Assembly (NCBI RefSeq): GCF_030065535.1 | Contig: NZ_JASJND010000001.1 | Span: forward strand, 124,001-188,000 | Length of the DNA: 64,000 bases | Direction of reading: 5' to 3' | From: Microbacterium dauci | GTDB lineage: Bacteria; Actinomycetota; Actinomycetes; Actinomycetales; Microbacteriaceae | Shown: positions 48,525-56,676 of the stretch, piece by piece | Layout of the letters: each line of letters begins with the position of its first letter | Numbering within the stretch: position 1 is the stretch's first letter | Position numbers and translations under genes: made by a program | The notes under the pieces: model-generated | Seen by the model: only the letters and a program-made list of their open reading frames with translations | What the model was told of the DNA's origin: nothing | The model's database searches: none

Positions 48525-49562
48525 TCAGGCGAAGGTCGCGAGCAGCCGCTGCAGGGAGTCGAGCCGCGCAGCGCCGCGGTCACCGAGCCGGCCGTCGGCG
48601 ACGGCCTCGGCGATCGCGCAGTCCGGGGCGTCCGGGAGGTGCGTGCACCCGCGCGGGCACTCCGCGGCGACGGCGGCGAGGTCGGTGTACGCGCGCAGGA
48701 TGTTCGCGGGGTCGACGTGGCCGAGTCCGAACGACCGCACACCGGGGGTGTCGATCACCCATCCCTTGCCGTCGTCGCCGACGTATCGCAGCGAGACGGC
48801 CGAGCTGGACGTGTGGCGGCCGCGGCCGGTCACCTCGTTGACGTGCCCGGTGGCACGGAGGGCGTCCGGGACGAGCGCGTTGACGAGCGTGGACTTGCCG
48901 ACACCGGAGTGCCCGACGAACACGGTCGAGTGCCCCGCCAGTCGCGCGCCGATGGTCTCGACCGGCATCGCTTCGCGGCCGCTCGTGAACACTTCGAGGT
49001 CGTCGAGCCCCTCGAAGTGGGCGAGGAACGCGGTCGGATCGGCGAGATCGGTCTTGGTGACGACGAGCATGGGGTGGATGCCGGCGTCGAGGGCTGCGAT
49101 CAAGTACCGGTCGACGAGCCGCGGACGCGGTTCGGGGTCGGCGGCGGCCACGACGATCAGCATCTGATCGGCGTTGGCGACGATGATCCGCTCGACCTGA
49201 TCGGTGTCGTCGGCGCTCCGCCGGAGCAACGACGTCCTGTCCTGGATGCCGACGATGCGGCCGAGCGTGCCGTCGTCACCCGAGGTGTCGCCGACGACGC
49301 GGGCGAGGTCGCCGTTGACGATCGGCTGCTTGCGGAGCTCCCGCGCACGTGAGGCGAGGATCTGGCGCTCATCGGGGCCGTCCTCGTCGACGAGGACGGT
49401 GTACCGGCCCCGGTCGACGCCGAGGACGCGGGCGATGCGTGCGTCGGCGTGCGCGGGGCGACGCTTCGTGCGCGGCCGGTTCGCCTTCGGGTTCGGTCGG
49501 ACGCGGATGTCGGCCTCGTCGTACTCGAGGTCGTCGTCTTCGTCGTCGCTGAGCCAGCTCAC
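48525..49562 (-). CDS. rsgA: Ribosome small-subunit-dependent GTPase A
   Basis: RsgA checks late 30S maturation. The 345-residue protein has an acidic then basic N-terminal extension (about 1-40), an OB-fold ([17 protein letters not shown]), a circularly permuted GTPase domain ([10 protein letters not shown] as G4 before [15 protein letters not shown] as G1, then GRGRHTSS, and [10 protein letters not shown] as G3) and a C-terminal zinc knuckle ([17 protein letters not shown]). GTG start overlapping the aroA stop (GTGA). The aroA-rsgA pair is conserved in mycobacteria (Rv3227-Rv3228). Confidence 0.95.
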   Translation of the reverse strand: MSWLSDDEDDDLEYDEADIRVRPNPKANRPRTKRRPAHADARIARVLGVDRGRYTVLVDEDGPDERQILASRARELRKQPIVNGDLARVVGDTSGDDGTLGRIVGIQDRTSLLRRSADDTDQVERIIVANADQMLIVVAAADPEPRPRLVDRYLIAALDAGIHPMLVVTKTDLADPTAFLAHFEGLDDLEVFTSGREAMPVETIGARLAGHSTVFVGHSGVGKSTLVNALVPDALRATGHVNEVTGRGRHTSSSAVSLRYVGDDGKGWVIDTPGVRSFGLGHVDPANILRAYTDLAAVAAECPRGCTHLPDAPDCAIAEAVADGRLGDRGAARLDSLQRLLATFA

Positions 49563-50863
49563 GCGAGCATGTCCGCCCAGAGCTCGGGGAACTCCGGCAT
49601 GGTCTTCGCCGTCGTGCCGATGTCGTCGACGGTCACGCCGGGGACGCGGAGGCCGATGACCGCGCCGGCGGTCGCCATCCGGTGGTCGTGGTACGCCTTC
49701 CAGACGCCGCCGTGGAGGGGGCGGGGGACCACACGGATGCCGTCCTCGAGCTCCTCCGCCTCACCGCCGAGGGCGCGCAGGTTCGCAACGAGCGCCGCGA
49801 TCCGGTCGGTCTCGTGGCCGCGGATGTGCCCGATCCCGTGGAAGGTCGTCGGGCTGTCGGCGAAGGCGGCGAGCGCGAACAGCGCGGGGGTGAGCTCGCT
49901 CGCTGCCGAGAGGTCGAGGTCGACACCCGTGATCGTCTCGCCCGCGGTCACGGTGAGCGCGCCACCGCGACGGTGCGCGCGGGCGCCCATGACGGGGAGG
50001 ATGTCGGCCAGGAGGGCGCCCGGCTGCGTCGAGTGGGCGGGCCAGCCGGGGACGGTGACCGATCCGCCGGTGAGGATGCCGGCGGCAAGGAACGGGGCCG
50101 CGTTGGACAGGTCGGGCTCGATCGTGACGTCTTTGCCGCGGATGGGCCCCGCCGGCACGAGCCACTCGTTGGGGCTCGGGTGCTCGACGTGCACACCGCG
50201 GCGGGCGAGCGCTTCGATCGTCATCTCGATGTGCGGCAGGCTCGGGAGCCGCTCGCCGTCGTGGATCAGGCGCAGCCCGACGTCGAAGCGTGCGGCGGCC
50301 AGCAGCAGGCCCGACACGAATTGGCTCGACTGGCTCGCGTCGACGGTGACCTCGCCGCCCCGGATGTGGCCATGGCCGCGGACGTCGAAGGGGAGCGACC
50401 AGCTGCCCGCGTCGTCGATGTCGGCGCCGGCCTCGCGAAGGGCGCTGATCATCGCGCCCATCGGCCTGTGCAGGGCGGTCTCGTGCGCGGTCACGTGGAC
50501 GTCGCCAACGGCGAGCCCCGCCATCGGTGTCACGAAGCGCATGACCGTGCCGGCCTGCCCGCAGTCCACCGTCGTCCCGCCGGCGAACGCCGCGGGCGGC
50601 GTGACGTCGAGGTCGGGGCCGAACGGGTTGTCGCCCGGAACCGCTTCGATCTCGACGCCGAGCGAGCGCAGTGCGCCGATCATGCGGGCCGAGTCGTCGG
50701 AGTGGAGCGCACCGGTCAGCCGGCTCGGGCCGTCGGCGAGCGCGGCGAGGACGAGCTCGCGGTTCGTCAGCGACTTCGAGCCCGGCACGGCGACCGTCGC
50801 CTCGACCGGTGCGTCGGGGGTCGGCGCGGGCCAGGCGGCGGGGGAATACGAGTCGGCGGTCAT
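49559..50863 (-). CDS. aroA: 3-phosphoshikimate 1-carboxyvinyltransferase (EPSP synthase)
   Basis: AroA makes EPSP from shikimate-3-phosphate and PEP in the aromatic amino acid pathway. The 434-residue protein has [20 protein letters not shown] (substrate-binding Lys-Ser), the [13 protein letters not shown] motif, [18 protein letters not shown] (where the common form is NAGTAMR), [43 protein letters not shown] and [14 protein letters not shown]. The common NAGTA loop reads GQAGT here; this is the loop whose sequence sets glyphosate response. The ATG at 50863 is leaderless behind TAGGCT; its first codons overlap the opposing sigH promoter. Confidence 0.94.
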   Translation of the reverse strand: MTADSYSPAAWPAPTPDAPVEATVAVPGSKSLTNRELVLAALADGPSRLTGALHSDDSARMIGALRSLGVEIEAVPGDNPFGPDLDVTPPAAFAGGTTVDCGQAGTVMRFVTPMAGLAVGDVHVTAHETALHRPMGAMISALREAGADIDDAGSWSLPFDVRGHGHIRGGEVTVDASQSSQFVSGLLLAAARFDVGLRLIHDGERLPSLPHIEMTIEALARRGVHVEHPSPNEWLVPAGPIRGKDVTIEPDLSNAAPFLAAGILTGGSVTVPGWPAHSTQPGALLADILPVMGARAHRRGGALTVTAGETITGVDLDLSAASELTPALFALAAFADSPTTFHGIGHIRGHETDRIAALVANLRALGGEAEELEDGIRVVPRPLHGGVWKAYHDHRMATAGAVIGLRVPGVTVDDIGTTAKTMPEFPELWADMLA

Positions 50864-50868
50864 CGGTT
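50843..50868 (+). promoter_or_regulatory. SigH/SigR-type autoregulatory promoter for sigH
   Basis: GGAAT (50843-50847), 18 bases, GTT (50866-50868) is an exact match to the SigR/SigH consensus GGAAT-N18-GTT. Transcription would begin near 50875 and give a leader of about 55 nt before the ATG at 50931 with its AAGGAG site. The -35 element lies inside the 5' end of aroA on the other strand. Confidence 0.75.
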
Positions 50869-50870
50869 CC

Positions 50871-50876
50871 AGCCTA
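50871..50876 (-). promoter_or_regulatory. -10 box for aroA
   Basis: TAGGCT on the minus strand ends 7 nt before the aroA ATG at 50863. It overlaps the expected start point of the opposing sigH promoter, so the two promoters may interfere. Confidence 0.55.
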
Positions 50877-50930
50877 CTGAACCGCGCCATTCCTGCCGAA
50901 GGCGTGGGCCCCGACCGCCGAAGGAGTGGG

Positions 50931-51599
50931 ATGACCACCACCGTCGAGACCCCCCTGCTCGAGTCCACCGTGCTCGATCTGTGGTCGGACGTAGAATTGC
51001 GGGCGATGAACGCACCGGCGGCTGACGACCCGCGCACCCAGTTCGAAGAGCAGGCATTGCCCTTCATGGATCAGCTCTATGCCGCGGCGATGCGGATGAC
51101 GCGCAATCCGGCCGACGCCGCCGATCTCGTACAGGAGACCTTCGTCAAGGCGTTCGCGGCGTGGGCATCGTTCACGCAGGGCACGAACCTCAAGGCCTGG
51201 CTGTACCGCATCCTCACGAACACGTACATCAACACGTACCGCAAGAAGCAGCGCGAGCCGTTCCAGGGCACGATCGACGAACTCGAGGATTGGCAGCTCG
51301 GCGGTGCGGAATCGACGACGGCCTCGTCGGCGCGGTCGGCCGAGGCCGAGGCGATCGACCACATGCCGGCATCCGTCGTGAAGGACGCCCTCCAGGCGCT
51401 CCCCGAGGACTTCCGGATGGCGGTGTACCTGGCGGACGTCGAGGGCTTCGCGTACCAGGAGATCGCCGACATCATGAAGACCCCCATCGGCACGGTCATG
51501 AGCCGTCTGCACCGTGGCAGGCGGCAGCTGCGTGACCTGTTGGCCGACTACGCGAGAGAGCGCGGCATCGACGTGCCCGCCACGAGGAGTGCGAAATGA
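50931..51599 (+). CDS. sigH: ECF sigma factor SigH/SigR (thiol-oxidative stress)
   Basis: From ATG 50931 (behind AAGGAG) this is 222 residues. Sigma-2 spans about 50-115 ([57 protein letters not shown]), then a linker with [13 protein letters not shown], and sigma-4 with [40 protein letters not shown] and [10 protein letters not shown]. These are the SigH/SigR hallmarks. A second start, ATG 51006 (197 residues), lies 8 nt from a TAGAAT box and aligns better with SigH N-termini. Both forms may be made, as for Streptomyces SigR and SigR'. Coupled to the rshA anti-sigma gene by ATGA. Confidence 0.95.
   Translation: MTTTVETPLLESTVLDLWSDVELRAMNAPAADDPRTQFEEQALPFMDQLYAAAMRMTRNPADAADLVQETFVKAFAAWASFTQGTNLKAWLYRILTNTYINTYRKKQREPFQGTIDELEDWQLGGAESTTASSARSAEAEAIDHMPASVVKDALQALPEDFRMAVYLADVEGFAYQEIADIMKTPIGTVMSRLHRGRRQLRDLLADYARERGIDVPATRSAK
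50992..50997 (+). promoter_or_regulatory. Internal -10 box for a short, leaderless sigH
   Basis: TAGAAT, a near-perfect -10 hexamer, ends 8 nt before the in-frame ATG at 51006. It would give a constitutive message for the short SigH form, separate from the upstream autoregulated promoter. Confidence 0.5.
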
Positions 51600-51841
51600 C
51601 CGATTGCGGTTGCAACAAGGCGCGGAAAGATCTCGAGGAGTACCTCCGCAACGAGGTCTGCAAGACGGAGCACTCGGACATCACCGAGCACCTTGAGAAC
51701 TGCCAGGCGTGCCGCGACGAGGCCCTCGTCGCGACCACGCTCACCGCTGTCGTCGCGCGTGCCTGCAAAGAGACCGCTCCGGAGCAGCTGCGCGACCTCG
51801 TGCTGACGCGCCTGCGCGCGGAGCAGGCCACGCACCACTGA
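51596..51841 (+). CDS. rshA: Redox-sensing anti-sigma factor RshA/RsrA (ZAS family)
   Basis: An 81-residue zinc-binding anti-sigma factor with the H-x3-C-x2-C motif in [11 protein letters not shown] (residues about 31-41) and further Cys at 4, 6 and 22 ([17 protein letters not shown]). In the reduced state such proteins bind and silence SigH/SigR; disulfide stress releases zinc and the sigma factor. The ATG overlaps the sigH stop, so the two are made together. The N-terminal Cys-Gly-Cys is an unusual addition that might tune redox response. Confidence 0.93.
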   Translation: MTDCGCNKARKDLEEYLRNEVCKTEHSDITEHLENCQACRDEALVATTLTAVVARACKETAPEQLRDLVLTRLRAEQATHH

Positions 51842-51858
51842 GCGAGGCTCCCCAGGTG

Positions 51859-51930
51859 GTGCGGGCCAGGGTGCTGCGAGCCAGGGTGCTGCGAGCCAGG
51901 GTGCTGCGAGTCAGCGCGCTGCGAGCACCG
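51859..51930. repeat. 15-bp tandem repeat between rshA and the DgkB-like gene
   Basis: Two exact copies of GTGCTGCGAGCCAGG (51871-51885, 51886-51900), a third with two changes (51901-51915), a decayed fourth (51916-51930) and a 12-base partial copy before them (51859-51870). The last units form the 3' end of the minus-strand lipid kinase gene (stop codon at 51911-51913), suggesting the array grew out of that gene end. Confidence 0.85.
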
Positions 51931-52807
51931 TGACCGCGGCAGGCTCCACCGAGATGCGCACCGGAAGGGCGCCGAGCGGCTCACCGTCGGCATAGCCCGT
52001 GCTGCCCGGTGCCGCGAGCGACACGGCCCGTACCCGGAACGTGCGCACTTCGGGGGCCGCCGTGTGCGTGCCCGCGTAGACGGATCGCAGCAGCCGGAGC
52101 AGCCGCAGGCGCCCGGCCGAACGGATCAGCGTCACATCCAGCAGTCCGTCGTCGAGGATCGCGTCGGGGCAGATCGGGATGCCGCCACCGTAGGAACGCG
52201 AGTTGCCGACCGCCGCGACCAATAGCTCCTCCTCGATGCGCGTCATCGTGCCGTCGGCGTGCTCGAGCTCGATCACGTAGGGGATCGCGCGCAGCACGAG
52301 GAACTCGAGCAGGATCGCGAGCGTGTACCGCAGCGGGCCACGCGGCCAGCGCATCCGGTTCGCGCGATCGTTGACACGCGAGTCGAATCCGCTGGCGAAC
52401 ACCGTCGCGAAGCGCGACGCTCGCCCCGCGGCATCCGTCACCACGGCGAGATCGATCCGGCGGGTCGTCCCGCTGCGTACCGCGTCGACGAGTGCGTCGT
52501 CGTCGGCCGCGAGGCCGAGCGCCCGTGCGAGGTCGTTCCCCGTGCCGGTCGGTACGATGCCGAGCGGGATGCCGCCGCGCAGTCGCGCGAGCGCGAGCCC
52601 CACGGTCCCGTCGCCGCCGGCGACGAGGACGGCGTCGACGCCGGTGGTCGCCACCGTGTCCACTGCGGCCGCAGTACCCGCGGCATCCGCCGGGGTCACG
52701 GTTTCGACGTCCACGCCGGCTGCGCGCAACCGCGTCGCGGCCCGTGTCGCGGGCGCGTCACCGGAGCCGGCGCGCGCGGCCGGATTCACGATCAGGCAGA
52801 CGCGCAC
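51911..52807 (-). CDS. Diacylglycerol kinase-family lipid kinase (DgkB/YegS-like)
   Basis: The 298-residue protein has the DAGK catalytic domain: VCLIVNPAARAGSGDAPA, DAVLVAGGDGTVGLALA (the GGDGT nucleotide loop) and IVPTGTGNDLARALGL, then a C-terminal beta-sandwich with CPDAILDDGLLDVTLI and the C-terminal GYADGEPL typical of the family. It phosphorylates diacylglycerol or a related lipid alcohol, recycling lipid or feeding phospholipid synthesis. GTG start 8 bp after the kgd stop, so the two are likely cotranscribed. Confidence 0.88.
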   Translation of the reverse strand: MRVCLIVNPAARAGSGDAPATRAATRLRAAGVDVETVTPADAAGTAAAVDTVATTGVDAVLVAGGDGTVGLALARLRGGIPLGIVPTGTGNDLARALGLAADDDALVDAVRSGTTRRIDLAVVTDAAGRASRFATVFASGFDSRVNDRANRMRWPRGPLRYTLAILLEFLVLRAIPYVIELEHADGTMTRIEEELLVAAVGNSRSYGGGIPICPDAILDDGLLDVTLIRSAGRLRLLRLLRSVYAGTHTAAPEVRTFRVRAVSLAAPGSTGYADGEPLGALPVRISVEPAAVTVLAAR

Positions 52808-52815
52808 CGGATGGC

Positions 52816-55800
52816 TCAGAACTGCAGGGACTTCTCGACGATCGCCGCCTGCTCGCGAGCGTGCACCTTCGGCGAGCCGGTCGCGGTGGATGCCGCGGCC
52901 GAACGCGAGATGCGACGGATCGTGCGCCCGTGCAGGTGCTTCACAACCTCGAGCGCGATGAACGGCCAGGCACCCTGGTTCTCGGGCTCTTCCTGGACCC
53001 AGAACAGCTCGGCGTTCGGGTACGTGTCGATGACCGCGTTCAGCTCGTCGATCGGCGCCGGGTAGTACTGCTCCAGACGCACGAGGGCGACGCGCTCATT
53101 CGGGTTCTTCTCGAGCTCGGCGACGAGGTCCCAGTGGATCTTGCCGGCGTGCAGCAGGACGCGGGTCACCGCGTTCTTGTCGAGACCCCGCTGGTCGTCG
53201 ATCACCGGCTCGAACGTGCCCTCGAGGAAGTCCTCGACGGGGCTCGTCGCGCTGCGCAGCCGCAGCATCGCCTTCGGGGTGAAGACCACGAGCGGGCGAC
53301 GCGGGCGCGCGTACGCCTGTCGACGCAGCAGGTGGAAGTAGGACGCCGGGGTCGAGGGGCGCGCGACGGTCATGTTGTCCTGCGCGCACATCTGCAGGTA
53401 TCGCTCGATACGTGCCGACGAGTGGTCGGGCCCTTGGCCCTCGTAGCCGTGGGGGAGCAGCAGGACGACGCTCGACTGCTGGCCCCACTTCTGCTCAGCG
53501 GAGGAGATGAACTCGTCGATGACCGACTGTGCACCGTTGGCGAAGTCGCCGAACTGCGCCTCCCACAGGACGAGGGTGTCGGCGCGCTCGACGGAGTAGC
53601 CGTACTCGAACGCCATCGCCGCGTACTCGCTCAGCAGCGAGTCGTAAACGTAGAAACGGCCCTGGTTCTCGCTGACGTTCGCGAGCGGCAGCCATTCCTG
53701 ACCGTTCTCGCGGTCGTGGAGGACCGAGTGGCGCTGCACGAAGGTGCCGCGGCGGACGTCCTGACCGGCGAGCCGGACGTTCGAGCCCTCGGCCAGGATC
53801 GAACCGAATGCGAGCAGTTCGCCGAAGCCCCAGTCGATCTTGCCGCTGCGGCTCATGTCGTTGCGCTTGTCGAGCAGCTGCTGGAGCTTCGTGTGCACCG
53901 TGAAGCCCTCGGGCTTGTTCACGAACGCGTCGCCGATCCGCTCGATGAGCTCGCGCGAGACACCTGTGGTCTCGGGCGCACCGGCGACGACGGCCTCGGT
54001 CATCTCCGGGGTGATGACGGGCGAGGTGCCGGTCTCGGCGGCGTGCGTCTCGGCGAAGGCGATCTCGAGGCGGTTCTGGAAGTCCTGCTTCGCCTTGTCG
54101 TACTCCTCCTCGGTGATGTCGCCGCGACCGACGAGCGCCTCGGTGTAGAGCTTGCGGACCGAGCGCTTCGCCTCGATGAGGTTTGTCATCAGCGGCTGCG
54201 TCATCGAGGGGTCGTCGCCCTCGTTGTGACCACGACGGCGGTAGCAGACGAGGTCGATGACGACGTCGCGCTTGAACTCCTGCCGGTAGCGGAAGGCGAG
54301 CTCCGCGACGTGGACCACGGCCTCGGGGTCGTCGCCGTTCACGTGGAAGATCGGTGCCTGGATCGTCTTGGCGACGTCGGTGGCGTAGATCGACGTGCGG
54401 GCGTCGAGCGGCAGGGTCGTGAACCCGAGCTGGTTGTTGACGACCACGTGGATGGTGCCGCCGGTGCGGTAGCCGCGCAGGCGCGACATCTGCAGCGTCT
54501 CCATGACGACGCCCTGGCCGGCGAAGGCCGCGTCGCCGTGCACGAGGATCGGCAGCCACGAGAACGACCCGATCGGCAGACGGTCCTGCTTGGCGCGGAC
54601 GATGCCCTCGAGCACGCCGTCGACGGTCTCGAGGTGCGACGGGTTCGCGGCGAGGTAGACGGGGAGCTCCTCGCCGCTCTCGGCGACGAAGGTGCCCTCG
54701 GTGCCGAGGTGGTACTTCACGTCGCCCGAGCCGCTCTTGGAGCCGATGGCGACGGAGCCCTCGAACTCGCGGAAGATCTGGCTGTAGGTCTTGCCGGCGA
54801 TGTTGGTGAGGACGTTGAGGCGACCGCGGTGGGCCATGGCGATCGCGGCGCCTTCGAGGCCCTCGACCGCGGCGCCCTGCAGGATCCGGTCGAGCAGGGG
54901 CACGAGCGATTCGCCGCCCTCGAGGCTGAAGCGCTTCTGCCCGACGTACTTGGTCTGCAGGAACGTCTCGAACGCCTCGGCCTCGTTCAGCTTGCCGAGG
55001 ACGCGCAGCTGCTCGTCGTGGCCGGGCTTCTGGTACTTGACCTCGAGGTTCTCCTGGAACCACGCGCGCTGCGCCGGGTCCTGGATGTGCATGTACTCGA
55101 TGCCGATCGTGCGGCAGTACGAGTCGCGCAGGATGCCGAGGACGTCACGCAGCTTCGACGTGCGCTTGCCGCCGAACCCGTTGGTGACGAACTCGCGGTC
55201 GAGGTCCCAGAACGTCAGCCCGTGGTTCTCGATCTCGAGGTCGGGGTGCGTGCGCTGGACGTACTCGAGCGGGTCGATGTCGGCCATCATGTGGCCGCGG
55301 ACCCGGAAGGAGTTGATGAGCTCCTGCACGCGGGCGGTCTTGTCGACGCGCTCGGCGATGTCGACCTTGATGTCGCTCGACCAGCGGATCGGCTTGTAGG
55401 GGATGCGGAGGGCCGCGAAGATGCCCTCGTAGAAGTCGTCCTGGCCGATCAGCAGCTGGTGGACGATCTTCAGGAACTCGCCGGAACCCGCGCCCTGGAT
55501 GACACGGTGGTCGTAGGTGCTCGTCAGCGTGATCGTCTTGCCGATGCCCAGCTCGCCGAGCGTCTTCTCGCTCGCGCCCTGGAACTCGGCCGGGTAGTCG
55601 AGGGCACCGGCGCCGATGATGCAGCCCTGCCCCTTCATCAGGCGGGGGACCGAGTGCACGGTGCCGATGCCGCCGGGGTTCGTCAGCGAGACGGTCGTCC
55701 CCTGGAAGTCCGCGGCGGTGAGCTTGTTGCCGCGGGCGCGGCGGACCAGGTCCTCGTACGCGGCGAGGTACTCGCCGAAGGTGAGGGACTCCGCGCGCTT

Positions 55801-56514
55801 GATGCTCGGCACCATGAGGGCGCGCGTACCGTCGGGCTTGGGGAGGTCGATCGCGATGCCCAGGTTGATGTGGGCGGGCGCGACGACCGACGGCTTGCCG
55901 TCGACGTCGGCATAGAAGACGTTCTGCGACGGGAAGGCCTTGAGCGCCTGGATGAGCGCCCAGCCGATGATGTGGGTGAAGCTCACCTTGCCGCCGCGGG
56001 TGCGCGACATGTGGTTGTTGATGACGATGCGGTTGTCGATCATCAGCTTCGCCGGGATGGTGCGCACGCTCGTCGCGGTCGGGACGGTCAGCGACTCGTC
56101 CATGTTCGCGGCGAGGGTCTTCGGCAGACCGCGCAGCGGGGTGACCTTGTCTTCACCGGCCTCGGCGTCGGCGGCGGGCGCCGTCTTCGGCGCTTCGGCG
56201 GGGATGGGCTGCGGCGCGGCGGGACGGGCGGTCGTGCGCGCGACCGGCTGCGCCGCGGTGGCGGGGGATGCGGCGGGGGCTGCAGCCGGTGCGGCGGGCG
56301 CCGCGGGGGCGGGTGCATCCTCGGCCGGCGCGGCGGCGGGAGCGGATGCGGGGGAGTCGCCCTCAGGCGTGTACGCGGCCAGGATCGGCCACCACTCCTT
56401 GTCCACGGAGTTCTTGTCGCGGCTGTACTGCTCGTACAGCTCCGCGACGAGCCATTCATTGGCTCCGAATTCCCCGTCGTTCGTAGTTCCCACGCCGGTC
56501 ACCTGACTGGACAC
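52816..56514 (-). CDS. kgd: Multifunctional 2-oxoglutarate dehydrogenase E1/E2 (Kgd/OdhA)
   Basis: This 1232-residue protein is the actinobacterial fusion. It has an N-terminal E1-binding segment (NEWLVAELYEQYSRDKNSVD), an Ala/Pro-rich linker (about 50-120), an E2-like succinyltransferase domain without lipoyl domain (about 125-365; VNFTH-like KVSFTHIIGWALIQAL and the DHR motif in TYDHRVIQGAGSGEFL), and the ThDP-dependent E1 domain (MAHRGRLNVLTN, GDVKYHLG, HGDAAFAGQGVVMETLQM, VVNNQLGFTT, RRRGHNEGDDPSMTQPLM). It feeds succinyl-CoA or succinic semialdehyde to the TCA cycle and is controlled by GarA/OdhI in relatives. GTG start; in-frame GTGs four and seven codons on are alternatives. Confidence 0.96.
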   Translation of the reverse strand: MSSQVTGVGTTNDGEFGANEWLVAELYEQYSRDKNSVDKEWWPILAAYTPEGDSPASAPAAAPAEDAPAPAAPAAPAAAPAASPATAAQPVARTTARPAAPQPIPAEAPKTAPAADAEAGEDKVTPLRGLPKTLAANMDESLTVPTATSVRTIPAKLMIDNRIVINNHMSRTRGGKVSFTHIIGWALIQALKAFPSQNVFYADVDGKPSVVAPAHINLGIAIDLPKPDGTRALMVPSIKRAESLTFGEYLAAYEDLVRRARGNKLTAADFQGTTVSLTNPGGIGTVHSVPRLMKGQGCIIGAGALDYPAEFQGASEKTLGELGIGKTITLTSTYDHRVIQGAGSGEFLKIVHQLLIGQDDFYEGIFAALRIPYKPIRWSSDIKVDIAERVDKTARVQELINSFRVRGHMMADIDPLEYVQRTHPDLEIENHGLTFWDLDREFVTNGFGGKRTSKLRDVLGILRDSYCRTIGIEYMHIQDPAQRAWFQENLEVKYQKPGHDEQLRVLGKLNEAEAFETFLQTKYVGQKRFSLEGGESLVPLLDRILQGAAVEGLEGAAIAMAHRGRLNVLTNIAGKTYSQIFREFEGSVAIGSKSGSGDVKYHLGTEGTFVAESGEELPVYLAANPSHLETVDGVLEGIVRAKQDRLPIGSFSWLPILVHGDAAFAGQGVVMETLQMSRLRGYRTGGTIHVVVNNQLGFTTLPLDARTSIYATDVAKTIQAPIFHVNGDDPEAVVHVAELAFRYRQEFKRDVVIDLVCYRRRGHNEGDDPSMTQPLMTNLIEAKRSVRKLYTEALVGRGDITEEEYDKAKQDFQNRLEIAFAETHAAETGTSPVITPEMTEAVVAGAPETTGVSRELIERIGDAFVNKPEGFTVHTKLQQLLDKRNDMSRSGKIDWGFGELLAFGSILAEGSNVRLAGQDVRRGTFVQRHSVLHDRENGQEWLPLANVSENQGRFYVYDSLLSEYAAMAFEYGYSVERADTLVLWEAQFGDFANGAQSVIDEFISSAEQKWGQQSSVVLLLPHGYEGQGPDHSSARIERYLQMCAQDNMTVARPSTPASYFHLLRRQAYARPRRPLVVFTPKAMLRLRSATSPVEDFLEGTFEPVIDDQRGLDKNAVTRVLLHAGKIHWDLVAELEKNPNERVALVRLEQYYPAPIDELNAVIDTYPNAELFWVQEEPENQGAWPFIALEVVKHLHGRTIRRISRSAAASTATGSPKVHAREQAAIVEKSLQF

Positions 56515-56577
56515 GGATCCGCCTGCTTTCGTCGTTGAGGTGTCAGAGTGTGCGGAGCCCGCGCGGCTACGCGCACA

Positions 56578-56594
56578 GAGATCAAGGGTATCTC
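56578..56594. promoter_or_regulatory. Inverted repeat over a -10 box upstream of kgd
   Basis: GAGAT-N7-ATCTC (56578-56594) overlaps TACCCT read on the minus strand (56585-56590). If TACCCT is the kgd -10 box, the leader is about 65 nt and the repeat is placed as an operator would be. Confidence 0.35.
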
Positions 56595-56664
56595 AGGTTG
56601 GCGCGCCCCGACCGCCCACGGCCCCGCCGATCGAGGGCGCCGATCCGGGCGCGCGGCGGGTGGG

Positions 56665-56670
56665 TAGCGT
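56665..56670 (+). promoter_or_regulatory. -10 box for guaB1
   Basis: TAGCGT ends 6 nt before the ATG at 56677; leaderless. Confidence 0.55.
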
Positions 56671-56676
56671 GGAGGC

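Noticed and set aside
52492..56538. 1348-codon open frame on the plus strand opposite kgd
   Set aside because: Low-complexity antisense of a clear Kgd/OdhA gene; no recognisable domain and no start signal.
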